Assembly (NCBI GenBank): GCA_964463145.1
Contig: CAYXBG010000005.1
Span: 1-40,191 of the forward strand
Reading direction: 5' to 3'
Source: CAYXBG01 sp964463145
GTDB taxonomy: Bacteria > Acidobacteriota > UBA6911 > RPQK01 > CBDAPI01
DNA length: 40,191 bases
The position numbers and the translations under genes were made by a program. Positions 14,716 to 22,922 of the stretch are shown in pieces. The notes under the pieces are model-generated. The model ran no database searches. It had not been told where the DNA came from and was given only the letters and a program-made list of their open reading frames with translations. The stretch's first letter is position 1; every line of letters begins with the position of its first letter.

Positions 14716-15717
14716 CTATCCCACTTCGTACTGACGGCAATCCACTCCGGCCTGCTTCAGCAGATCGAAAGATGCTTCATTTAGAGGATAATCGAGATTG
14801 TATACTACCTCAGATATGCCACCATTGATTATCATCTTGGTGCACATTAGACACGGGGCAAAGGTCGTGTAAAGGGAGCCCTCCTTCACACTAACACCAT
14901 GGTAGGCCGCCTGTGTTATGGCGTTCTCCTCCGCATGAGAACACAAGCACTCATCAAGTCGTGTACCGCTATCAGCCAAACTATTACAGCGAGGACACCC
15001 TCCTTCAAAACAATTCTTAGTACCACGAGGAGTCCCATTATAACCAGTTGAGACAATACGCTTGTCCCGTACGATCACCGCTGCAACTTTACGCTTAATG
15101 CAGTTGCTTCTGAGTGCAGCTACTTTGGCAATGCCCATGAAATACTCATCCCAGCTAGGACGTAAGAGTTGCTTAGTCCATCCACTAACAATTTCCCCTA
15201 TTCTCTCTCCAAGATCTTTCTTGCTACCGTTGTTAGCAACAGTAGCATCCGCCTCGAGGGCGCTAAGCTCAAGTTGTTGTCCGGATGATTCATTACTGGT
15301 AGCCTCCTCCTCTTCAAGAGACTCGAACTCGGCAAGTGTAGTCGGATCTGACTCCCGCCCACGGTCTCTAATGCGCTGGAAACGAACCCCGGCATCGGCA
15401 ACTACCAAAAGTAAGCGATAAGCTGGATGTTGACGGAAAACACCTATTTCAGAAGGATGACGGAAAGAATCGATTACGTAGTTTTTGTCTTCCTGTGCCC
15501 GTTTCAATATCCGCTCGGCCAAACAGCCTTCGCCATGAGTCTCTCGCAATTCTCTACCGACTCGGATCAAATTCTTACGAGTTAGCTCGTCACCACGCTC
15601 CCTGAGTTCCTCGCGCAGCACATCAGACAGAGAGTAATAATAGAAGCCTTTCTGCTTGAGATAGGCAGCAACCTCTCCTTTGCCAGCAGCATTTTTCCCA
15701 GTTAAGCCAATGATCAT
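14716..15717 (-). CDS. P-loop kinase-like/dCMP deaminase fusion (Dcd1/AvcD-like architecture)
   Basis: A 333-residue two-domain protein. Residues 1 to about 120 resemble a dephospho-CoA kinase-like P-loop domain (GLTGKNAAGKG at 4-14, with Gly in place of the usual Ser/Thr). An acidic linker follows (about 130-165). The C-terminal dCMP deaminase domain starts near RPSWDEYF, with zinc site His261-Ala-Glu263 and Cys289/Cys292 (PCLMC) and the Cys-rich NCFEGGCPRC insert. dCMP deaminase makes dUMP for dTMP synthesis. The layout and motifs are strikingly like yeast Dcd1; bacterial AvcD antiphage deaminases share the kinase-plus-deaminase plan but are usually longer. I chose the ATG at 15717 because the upstream extension is not conserved-looking. 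No thymidylate synthase or toxin RNA is evident nearby. Confidence 0.88.
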   Translation of the reverse strand: MIIGLTGKNAAGKGEVAAYLKQKGFYYYSLSDVLREELRERGDELTRKNLIRVGRELRETHGEGCLAERILKRAQEDKNYVIDSFRHPSEIGVFRQHPAYRLLLVVADAGVRFQRIRDRGRESDPTTLAEFESLEEEEATSNESSGQQLELSALEADATVANNGSKKDLGERIGEIVSGWTKQLLRPSWDEYFMGIAKVAALRSNCIKRKVAAVIVRDKRIVSTGYNGTPRGTKNCFEGGCPRCNSLADSGTRLDECLCSHAEENAITQAAYHGVSVKEGSLYTTFAPCLMCTKMIINGGISEVVYNLDYPLNEASFDLLKQAGVDCRQYEVG

Positions 15718-15886
15718 AGATACTTTATAGCACAGCCAACATCTACAGGGACGCGAACTCTCCACAGGATGGCCTTATTGTCTAACTAGATTTTCCAGAC
15801 TTATTTTTTGGGGGTTTGTTTTTTGCTCGACCTCCATGCTTTCGGAAGAGACTTAATTCTTGAGCCTATCCTTTCAAATATCGTGT

Positions 15887-15892
15887 TATAGT
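15887..15892 (+). promoter_or_regulatory. Candidate -10 box for a leaderless gcdH transcript
   Basis: TATAGT ends seven bases before the gcdH ATG, so RNA would start at or next to the start codon. No ribosome site exists upstream. A TTGAGC (15860-15865) could be a -35, but the 21-base spacing is long. Confidence 0.35.
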
Positions 15893-15899
15893 TTCGAAT

Positions 15900-17069
15900 A
15901 TGAGTTTTCATGGAGTTGACTTCCTCTCCATAGACGATTTGCTTACTGAGGAAGAACTGCTAGTCAGGGATACTGTACGCGCTTTTGTCGACGACCAAGT
16001 TCTGCCTGTCATAGAAGACCATTACATGGCAGGGACCTTCCCCGACGAACTGATCTCCCCTATGGCAGAACTTGGGTTTTTCGGGGCCAACTTGGAAGGG
16101 TATGGCTGCGCTGGCCTGAACAACATAGCCTATGGCCTGATCATGCAGGAGCTTGAAAGAGGAGATAGCGGTTTGCGAAGTTTTGTCTCCGTTCAAGGTG
16201 CCCTGGTGATGTATCCCATCTATGCTTTTGGGAGTGATGAACAAAAGGAGAAATGGCTTCCTCAACTGCAATCAGGGTCAGCCCTTGGGTGCTTCGGCCT
16301 CACAGAACCAGACTCTGGTTCTAATCCAGGAAATATGCGAACAAGAGCTCGAAATGTAGGTGATGAATACATTTTAGACGGCGCTAAAGCTTGGATCACA
16401 AACGGTTCCGTAGCTGACGTTGCTGTTGTCTGGGCCAAAATTGAGGATGGGACAATTCAAGGATTCCTGGTTGAGAAAGGAACTCCTGGATTCGATACAA
16501 AGGACTACCACAACAAACATTCTCTGCGTGCCTCCATCACATCCGAATTGATTTTCGATAACTGTCGGATTCCTTCTTCGAATCGTTTACCTAAAACCGA
16601 GGGACTCAAAAACGCACTCATGTGCCTGACTCAAGCGCGCTACGGAATCGCTTGGGGAGGAGTAGGGAGTGCACTAGCCTGCTTTGATGCCGCTAAAAAA
16701 TGGGCTCTAGAGAGAAAACAGTTCGCGGATCAACCTATTGCCTCTCATCAACTTGTACAAAGAAAACTTGCCATAATGCTTTCAGATATCACTAAAGGCC
16801 AACTCTTGTCCTACAGGCTAGGTCAGCTTAAAGACCAGGGGAAGCTTAGGTTCGACCAAGTCTCCATGGGTAAGCGGGATAACGTCGCCATGGCCTTAAG
16901 AACTGCTCGGGTCGCAAGAGACATGCTTGGCGCCAACGGTATTTTGTCTGAGTATCCCGTTTTCAGGCACATGGCCAACCTCGAGTCAGTTTACACATAC
17001 GAAGGCACTCACGACATCCACACTTTGATTCTGGGGCAAAGCATCACCGGCATACCAGCCTTCGAATAA
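15900..17069 (+). CDS. gcdH: Glutaryl-CoA dehydrogenase (acyl-CoA dehydrogenase family)
   Basis: A 389-residue FAD enzyme that oxidises and decarboxylates glutaryl-CoA to crotonyl-CoA in lysine, tryptophan or aromatic degradation, passing electrons to ETF. The catalytic base is Glu368 in VYTYEGTHDIHTLILGQSITG, a motif that separates glutaryl-CoA dehydrogenase from other acyl-CoA dehydrogenases. The FAD-binding GCFGLTEPDSGS and WITNGSVADV segments are present. It stands alone: no partner genes for lysine breakdown are adjacent. The start has no ribosome site but has a TATAGT box immediately upstream. Non-decarboxylating homologues exist and cannot be excluded. Confidence 0.9.
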   Translation: MSFHGVDFLSIDDLLTEEELLVRDTVRAFVDDQVLPVIEDHYMAGTFPDELISPMAELGFFGANLEGYGCAGLNNIAYGLIMQELERGDSGLRSFVSVQGALVMYPIYAFGSDEQKEKWLPQLQSGSALGCFGLTEPDSGSNPGNMRTRARNVGDEYILDGAKAWITNGSVADVAVVWAKIEDGTIQGFLVEKGTPGFDTKDYHNKHSLRASITSELIFDNCRIPSSNRLPKTEGLKNALMCLTQARYGIAWGGVGSALACFDAAKKWALERKQFADQPIASHQLVQRKLAIMLSDITKGQLLSYRLGQLKDQGKLRFDQVSMGKRDNVAMALRTARVARDMLGANGILSEYPVFRHMANLESVYTYEGTHDIHTLILGQSITGIPAFE

Positions 17070-17177
17070 AAATCTACTGCACTACAGACAGAGCAGATGG
17101 CTCGATTGACGAGAGACTCTCGGGGCGTCACTGGCGACTACTTGGCGAATGGGCTAGAAGCGCTCCGACAAAGCAAC

Positions 17178-17207
17178 TATAATGGAGGCTCACTGAATTT
17201 AGAGGAG
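17178..17207 (+). promoter_or_regulatory. Perfect -10 box and strong ribosome site before the bacilliredoxin gene
   Basis: TATAAT (17178-17183) is a perfect -10 without a recognisable -35, which suggests a promoter that may need an activator. GAGGAG (17202-17207) is a strong ribosome site eight bases before the ATG. Confidence 0.4.
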
Positions 17208-17215
17208 ATTACACT

Positions 17216-17632
17216 ATGCCTTACCCAGAGGAGTGGGTTCGTCCCGGTCGGGAAGAACTCACTAGTATAGGATTCGAAGAGTTGAAAACTGGCACAGATG
17301 TCGATAATGCGCTCCAGTCCGATGAGGGAACTGTGCTGCTGGTAGTAAATTCCATTTGCGGCTGTGCTGCCGGCAAGGCAAGGCCGGGTATTGCACATGC
17401 ACTTGATCAGGGATACAAACCAGACCGTCTGACTACTGTTTTTGCTGGCCAAGATCTAGAAGCAACGGCACAGGCACGAGAGTACATGAAGCCATTTCCA
17501 CCATCCTCACCAAGTGTGGCTATGTTTAAGGACGGTAAACTGGTCTTTATGATGGAACGACACAAAATCGAGAGCCGCGAAGCCATTGATATCTCATCCG
17601 ACCTTCAAACTGCCCTTAAAGAATACTGCTAG
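17216..17632 (+). CDS. brxB: Bacilliredoxin BrxA/BrxB family (DUF1094)
   Basis: A 138-residue thioredoxin-fold protein with the bacilliredoxin Cys-Gly-Cys motif at Cys48-Gly49-Cys50 within NSICGCAAGKARPG. It removes bacillithiol from S-bacillithiolated proteins, and the resulting Brx-SSB is recycled by bacillithiol and YpdA. The N-terminal PYPEEWVRPGREEL and the later PFPPSSPSVAMF segments are family-typical, and length is normal. It has a strong GAGGAG ribosome site. With ypdA at 3322 it implies that this organism uses bacillithiol. BrxA and BrxB cannot be told apart here. The gene converges on acs. Confidence 0.9.
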   Translation: MPYPEEWVRPGREELTSIGFEELKTGTDVDNALQSDEGTVLLVVNSICGCAAGKARPGIAHALDQGYKPDRLTTVFAGQDLEATAQAREYMKPFPPSSPSVAMFKDGKLVFMMERHKIESREAIDISSDLQTALKEYC

Positions 17633-17708
17633 CACCAGCTGTAAGCCACTGTGCAGTCAAAAGCGATCGGATGAATGCTAGAGAGGTTCCAGGGCTAGGT
17701 ATCTAATT

Positions 17709-19664
17709 TCACTCCTGATCATCGTATTGCTTTTTGATGGATTCCATAACCCCGGCATCGGCTAGAGTCGTGGTGTCACTGAGAACCTTACCTTCCGCAA
17801 CATCCCGAAGTAATCGGCGCATGATCTTGCCACTTCGAGTCTTAGGAAGCTCGGGTGTCAGGAAAACCTTTTCTGGACGTGCTATGGCCCCTATAGCGTC
17901 AGCCACATGGACGCGCAGAGACTTTTCCAATCCTCCAACATCTACACCGGCGCGTGGAGTTACAAAGGCTGCTATAGCCTGACCCTTGATTTCATGATCG
18001 ATACCGATGACTGCCGCTTCGGCTACCGCCTCGTGACTCACTAGAGCACTCTCAACTTCCATTGTCCCAATACGGTGCCCGGAGACGTTCAAGACATCAT
18101 CAACTCTCCCCAGTAGCCAGTAATAACCCTCCTCGTCTCGTTTGGCACCGTCTCCAGTGAAATAGAGACCATCAAAACGGCTCCAGTAAGTATCCTCATA
18201 CCTCTGTGGGTCTCCCCATATCGTCCTGGCCATCGCCGGCCAGGGGCGTTTGAGTACCAGATACCCTCCCGAGCCAAGCGGTACGGACTGTCCTTTCTCA
18301 TCGACAATATCCGCGTCTATACCTGGGAAAGGAAAGGTGGCTGAAGCAGGCTTAAGGGTCGTTATCCCGGGGAGAGGAGTAATAAGAATCATCCCGGTTT
18401 CAGTTTGCCACCAGGTGTCTACTATTGGAGTTTTACCTCCTCCTATTTTGTCACGGTACCAAATCCATGCTTCTGGATTTATCGGCTCACCGACCGTTCC
18501 TAATAAACGTAAGGAACTCAAATCATGTCTCTGCGGATACTGATCTCCCCATCCCATAAAAGCACGTATGGCCGTAGGTGCCGTATAAAGGATACTCACC
18601 GAGTACCGCTCGACAATTTCCCAGAACCTGTCCTTTTCAGGATAGTTAGGTGCCCCTTCATACATGACAGAGGTCACACCGTTGGCAAGTGGGCCGTAGA
18701 CAATATAGCTGTGCCCTGTAACCCAACCGATATCGGCAGCACACCAATAGATATCATCATCCTTGAGATCGAAGACAAAATGAGTTGTTGCCATCGCTCC
18801 TACCAAATATCCACCGGTAGTGTGCAGTAACCCCTTAGGCTTCCCGGTAGTCCCCGAAGTATAGAGGATATAGAGAGGATGCTCTGCATCAAGAGCTTCG
18901 GGTGCGACCACATCAGTCCCACTCTTTTCCATTTCTTCGTGCCACCAAAAATCTCTACCCTGAACCATCCGGACTTCTGAAACGGCCGCAACTCGATTCA
19001 CGACCAACACATGGTTGAGGGAGACACATCCCTCGACAGCCGCGTCAGCATTGTCCTTGAGAGGGACTATCTTCCCCTTGCGCCATCCACCATCGGCAGT
19101 AATCAGTAACTTGGCACCGCAGTCATTAATCCTGTCCCTCAGCGAATCAGGGCTAAAACCTCCAAATACAACCGTGTGAGGTGCACCGATGCGAGCACAA
19201 GCCAACATTCCAATCAGGAGTTCTGGGATCATACCCATGTAGAGAGCTACACGGTCTCCCTTCTCAACTCCCAATCTTCTTATGGCTGCCGCACACTGAT
19301 TCACCTCCCTGTAAAGATCCTGGAAGGTCAGTACTCGGCGATCTCCAGGTTCCCCTTCCCAGATAATCGCTATCTGATTTTTTCGGCCAGCCTTGAGGTG
19401 ACGGTCTACACAGTTATAGGCTACGTTTAACTTGCCTCCCACAAACCATTTAGCATTAGGAGGATTCCAGTCTAGTATTGCCTCCCATTCTTCGAACCAG
19501 TCCACGGATGATGCCATTTTGGACCAGAATGCTTCTGGATCTTTCAAGGCTTCTTTGTACACCTCTGCATCCTGCCAATTGGCCTTCGCTTTAAACTCAG
19601 TCGATGGTTCAAAGCGTCGCTCTTCATGTAAGAGTGCTTCGAATGTTCCACTTTTCTCATTCAT
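17709..19664 (-). CDS. acs: Acetyl-CoA synthetase (AMP-forming)
   Basis: A 651-residue ANL-superfamily enzyme that activates acetate with ATP to acetyl-AMP and then acetyl-CoA. The adenylation loop YTSGTTGKPKG (near residue 270), the DTWWQTETGM motif and the C-terminal PKTRSGKIMRR with the regulatory, acetylatable lysine near residue 612 are all present. Length is full. A perfect AGGAGGT ribosome site (19673-19679) lies eight bases upstream of the ATG. The gene is divergent from pyruvate kinase across 306 bases and converges on brxB. The conserved lysine suggests control by reversible acetylation, though no acetyltransferase is nearby. Confidence 0.96.
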   Translation of the reverse strand: MNEKSGTFEALLHEERRFEPSTEFKAKANWQDAEVYKEALKDPEAFWSKMASSVDWFEEWEAILDWNPPNAKWFVGGKLNVAYNCVDRHLKAGRKNQIAIIWEGEPGDRRVLTFQDLYREVNQCAAAIRRLGVEKGDRVALYMGMIPELLIGMLACARIGAPHTVVFGGFSPDSLRDRINDCGAKLLITADGGWRKGKIVPLKDNADAAVEGCVSLNHVLVVNRVAAVSEVRMVQGRDFWWHEEMEKSGTDVVAPEALDAEHPLYILYTSGTTGKPKGLLHTTGGYLVGAMATTHFVFDLKDDDIYWCAADIGWVTGHSYIVYGPLANGVTSVMYEGAPNYPEKDRFWEIVERYSVSILYTAPTAIRAFMGWGDQYPQRHDLSSLRLLGTVGEPINPEAWIWYRDKIGGGKTPIVDTWWQTETGMILITPLPGITTLKPASATFPFPGIDADIVDEKGQSVPLGSGGYLVLKRPWPAMARTIWGDPQRYEDTYWSRFDGLYFTGDGAKRDEEGYYWLLGRVDDVLNVSGHRIGTMEVESALVSHEAVAEAAVIGIDHEIKGQAIAAFVTPRAGVDVGGLEKSLRVHVADAIGAIARPEKVFLTPELPKTRSGKIMRRLLRDVAEGKVLSDTTTLADAGVMESIKKQYDDQE

Positions 19665-19970
19665 ATGATTGGACCTCCTGAAAGGCCTGTTGTGCCTGAA
19701 CTTCTGTTACTGCAGAGTGCTTAATCGGATGCAATCCATTATTCAATCTCTCACTCCCATTTACTATTTCAGATAAACCCTGACTAACAGAGTGGTAGAA
19801 TGCTTTTCGTGTGGTTGTATCTTGGAGAGCGTACTTGCTCTGATTCACAGTTCTAGTATATGGATTCAGGTGAATAAAAGTGCTCGTCTTTAGCAATAAG
19901 ATTTAGCATGCTATCCGGCTCATTAGACATCTAAACATCAATCATCCTAGTGTAAACCTTCTAAAAGACA
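19665..19970. other. Divergent intergenic region acs/pyk
   Basis: About 306 bases between two divergent metabolic genes. Apart from the acs ribosome site at 19673-19679, I find no convincing promoter pair, riboswitch or repeat. A 79-codon minus-strand frame covers most of it but resembles nothing. TAGTGT at 19948-19953 is a possible -10 box for pyk. Confidence 0.5.
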
Positions 19971-21407
19971 ATGCGGAAAGCAAAGATAGTTGCCACAATT
20001 GGTCCCAACAGTGCTTCACGCGAAATGCTGGAGGGGCTAGTTCGTGCGGGCATGGACGTCGCCCGGCTAAACTTTTCTCATGGGACTTACGAAACATACC
20101 ATCAAATTATTGCCGATCTCCGAGAAATCTCCAGCAAACTGGCCATTCCAGTAGCTATACTTCAGGATCTGGCTGGCCTCAAGATTCGTACAGGTCCCTT
20201 GGCCGATCATGCCCCCTTAACTCTTGTAAATGGCCAAAATCTAACAATCACGACAGAATCTATTGAAGGCACACAGGAGATAATATCCACAAATTACAAA
20301 AATCTCCCTCAAGAAATCGGCGTGGGGGAAACACTCTTGTTATCAGATGGGCTTATCGAGCTGGAGGTTCTCGATCGGACAGAAACAACTGTCGCATGTA
20401 AAGTACTTTCTGGAGGAGAGCTTACTGAACATCAAGGGATAAACATGCCTGGGTCTACGATCAATGCACCTGCCTTAACTCCTAAGGACCTTAAAGACCT
20501 CATGTTCGGAATTGAAAAAGGAGTGGATTTCGTTGCACTCTCCTTCGTCCGTAGCGCTGCCTACGTAACAGCACTCCGCGAAGTTCTCCAGGAAAACGGG
20601 GCTAATATCCCTATCATAGCTAAACTGGAAAAACCTTCGGCTATCTCAGATCTGGAAGCCATCTTAGCTAATTCTGAGGGAGTCATGGTAGCGCGAGGAG
20701 ACCTGGGGGTTGAAGTCCAACCTGAAAGGGTGCCTATTATTCAAAAACGTGTCATCTGGCAAGCCAACCAGGCCGGTAAGCTCGTTATTACGGCCACTCA
20801 GATGCTTGAGTCCATGATTAGGCAACCTCGTCCCACCCGAGCTGAAGCCTCAGATGTGGCCAACGCAGTCATCGACGGCACCGATGCTCTAATGCTCTCC
20901 GGAGAAACTGCAATCGGAAAGTTTCCTGTTGAGTCAGTAGAAATGATGGACCGAATTATTACCGAGGTTGAATCTTTGGGCACCCAAGATGTCCCCCAGA
21001 GTACGGAACTATCTCAAGGATCCACTTTCCCAGAGGCTGCGTGTCGTTCCGCATACCACGCCTCCAGAACAATAGAAGCCCGCTTTATTATTGTTTTTAC
21101 TCAGAGTGGAGCAACAGCCCTGAAACTTTCTAAATATCGCCCTTCAACAGATATATTGGCCTTTACACCAAAACTGACAACAATGAATCGAGTTCAATTG
21201 TACTGGGGGGTTAATTCTATCCTCATGCACCCCATCAGACAGATAGACGAATTGATTGAGGAGACAGAAAAATTATTACTGGAACGCAACTTGGCAAGTC
21301 TCGGTGATAACTTAATTATTTTGACCGGAGTCCCAATACTTGAAGAAGGCCATACGAGTTTGATGAAACTGCATAAACTGGGCTCCATCAACTCCTTCTC
21401 CGAATAG
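19971..21407 (+). CDS. pyk: Pyruvate kinase
   Basis: A 478-residue glycolytic enzyme making pyruvate and ATP from phosphoenolpyruvate. The N-terminal KAKIVATIGPNS, the ARLNFSHG loop, the catalytic-lysine strand IIAKLEKPSAI, the metal loop MVARGDLGVEV and the signature ITATQMLESM are all present, with a complete C-terminal domain. Length is normal and there is no extra C-terminal PEP-utiliser domain. No clear ribosome site precedes the ATG. Its divergent neighbour is acetyl-CoA synthetase, so glycolytic and acetate entry to acetyl-CoA may be balanced here, although no shared operator is visible. Confidence 0.96.
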   Translation: MRKAKIVATIGPNSASREMLEGLVRAGMDVARLNFSHGTYETYHQIIADLREISSKLAIPVAILQDLAGLKIRTGPLADHAPLTLVNGQNLTITTESIEGTQEIISTNYKNLPQEIGVGETLLLSDGLIELEVLDRTETTVACKVLSGGELTEHQGINMPGSTINAPALTPKDLKDLMFGIEKGVDFVALSFVRSAAYVTALREVLQENGANIPIIAKLEKPSAISDLEAILANSEGVMVARGDLGVEVQPERVPIIQKRVIWQANQAGKLVITATQMLESMIRQPRPTRAEASDVANAVIDGTDALMLSGETAIGKFPVESVEMMDRIITEVESLGTQDVPQSTELSQGSTFPEAACRSAYHASRTIEARFIIVFTQSGATALKLSKYRPSTDILAFTPKLTTMNRVQLYWGVNSILMHPIRQIDELIEETEKLLLERNLASLGDNLIILTGVPILEEGHTSLMKLHKLGSINSFSE

Positions 21408-21454
21408 CACCTAAAACTAAGGGTAATCATAGCCTAGGACAGTTTTGATTCTGG

Positions 21455-22825
21455 TTAAATTTTAGCGATAGACCCCGCATAACGCTGGATCTTACTGACT
21501 GCTCCGGCAATGTGCTCCATGTCCTGCTTGTTCCCGAGTAAAGTAGTCTGTCCAAACCAAACCGCTTCTTGGCAAACACGATCGTTATTGGGGCACTCAA
21601 TTCGCTCCCAAAACGAGCGGATTTTTTTAGCTGAGTACACTCGGCGAAATGAGCGGGACTCCAGAGAGCGCCTGAGAAAAGGTTCCGCATTGAGTGGAGA
21701 ATATCCTCCTGAGGCAGGGATCCCTTCCGCTCTAAGTGCCTTTAGGAAACGTCTCCTCGATAGCCCTGAGAACCCCTCTGGATTATATCGCATCATGTAG
21801 AGATGGTAGGCATTTCGAGAACACCCGGAATAAGCCTCAATCGGGTCTAAGCCCTGTATTGAATCTAGTAGAGTGGAGAGATAAGCTGCCTGATCTTCCC
21901 TACGTCTCGCCTCGTTCTCTAGGTGTTGCAGTTGAGCACTTAACAAGGCTCCTTGAAACTCAGTAGGACGAACATTTGAACCGTTTCTTTCGTACTGGAA
22001 ACCAGCTCCCGAGCGACCGATCACTTCCCCTCCAGGCGTTACCTCATAAGGCCTACCTGAGTTATGGAAGCTGCGGCAGGCCGCTATAAACTCAGGATCC
22101 TTGGAAACTATGGCTCCACCTTCCCCACAATTCAAATTCTTGGAGGACTGAAAGCTGAAGCATCCACCTAGTCCCAATGTTCCAGTCATCTCACCACGCC
22201 ATTCAGCAAGATGAGACTGACAAGCATCTTCTATCACAGGGATATCTCGCTCTTTGGACAAAGTCATGATGGCATCCATATCGGCGCAGCCACCTCCCAA
22301 ATGCACAGGCATCAAAGCCCGGGTGTTTGAGTTTAGAGCAGGTTCGATCTTTGTTGCATCAATTTGAAAAGTTTCGGGATCTGTGTCTACGAAAACAGGC
22401 AATGCAAACTGAGATAAAACAACGCTGACAGTAGCTATAAAAGTATACGGAGGAACAATCACTTCATCGCCGGGCCCGATTTCCAGGGCATTTAAACAGG
22501 TAGTGAGTGCACTGGTTCCACAGTTGGTTGCAACTACATAAGGAACCCCAAGAGTATCTCCCCATTCTTGTTCGAATATATCCACTTGGTGACCGTCCAG
22601 TCGGCCCCATTTACCAGAATCGAGCACCGACTGTAATGCCCGTCCTTCCAGCTTCGGGGTCCAGCGAGGCCAGCTCGGGAAAGGCTCTCTCCTAATTGGG
22701 GTTCCCCCCAATATGGCTGGCTTCGAAACATCCCCCAGTACTATCGGAGCACTTTTCACAGATTGAATGAGGGGAGCTAAAGATAACGACACAAGAAAAC
22801 TTCTGCGATGACAAGAATATCCCAT
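21455..22825 (-). CDS. DegT/DnrJ/EryC1/StrS aminotransferase with Tat-type leader
   Basis: A 456-residue PLP enzyme of the sugar aminotransferase family. The PLP-binding lysine is in FSFQSSKNLNCGEGGAI, and DACQSHLAEW and the substrate-binding PPYTFIATVS are clear. Members usually aminate nucleotide-linked keto-sugars in the cytoplasm or act with sugar oxidoreductases. Here the N-terminus is HRRSFLVSLSLAPLI: a twin-arginine followed by a hydrophobic stretch, which suggests Tat export of the folded, PLP-loaded enzyme. I chose the ATG at 22825 because GGAGGT (22838-22833) lies seven bases before it; an ATG eight codons upstream is less likely. The GntP permease is divergent. Confidence 0.86.
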   Translation of the reverse strand: MGYSCHRRSFLVSLSLAPLIQSVKSAPIVLGDVSKPAILGGTPIRREPFPSWPRWTPKLEGRALQSVLDSGKWGRLDGHQVDIFEQEWGDTLGVPYVVATNCGTSALTTCLNALEIGPGDEVIVPPYTFIATVSVVLSQFALPVFVDTDPETFQIDATKIEPALNSNTRALMPVHLGGGCADMDAIMTLSKERDIPVIEDACQSHLAEWRGEMTGTLGLGGCFSFQSSKNLNCGEGGAIVSKDPEFIAACRSFHNSGRPYEVTPGGEVIGRSGAGFQYERNGSNVRPTEFQGALLSAQLQHLENEARRREDQAAYLSTLLDSIQGLDPIEAYSGCSRNAYHLYMMRYNPEGFSGLSRRRFLKALRAEGIPASGGYSPLNAEPFLRRSLESRSFRRVYSAKKIRSFWERIECPNNDRVCQEAVWFGQTTLLGNKQDMEHIAGAVSKIQRYAGSIAKI

Positions 22826-22922
22826 TTTACTTACCTCCGAACTCACCATACAAATTTATCGGACCAGTCTCATATTACCTCAAAATTATTGATTTTCCCG
22901 GAAACCTGTTAACAATATAGGC

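Noticed and set aside
15718..15899. Possible AvcI-like toxin or inhibitor RNA upstream of the deaminase fusion
   Set aside because: The region is T-rich in part, but I see no stable structure or promoter/terminator pair to support an RNA gene; left as a check in the findings.
19657..19896. 79-codon minus-strand frame in the acs/pyk gap
   Set aside because: No recognisable motif, and it overlaps the acs ribosome site and start; more likely control DNA.
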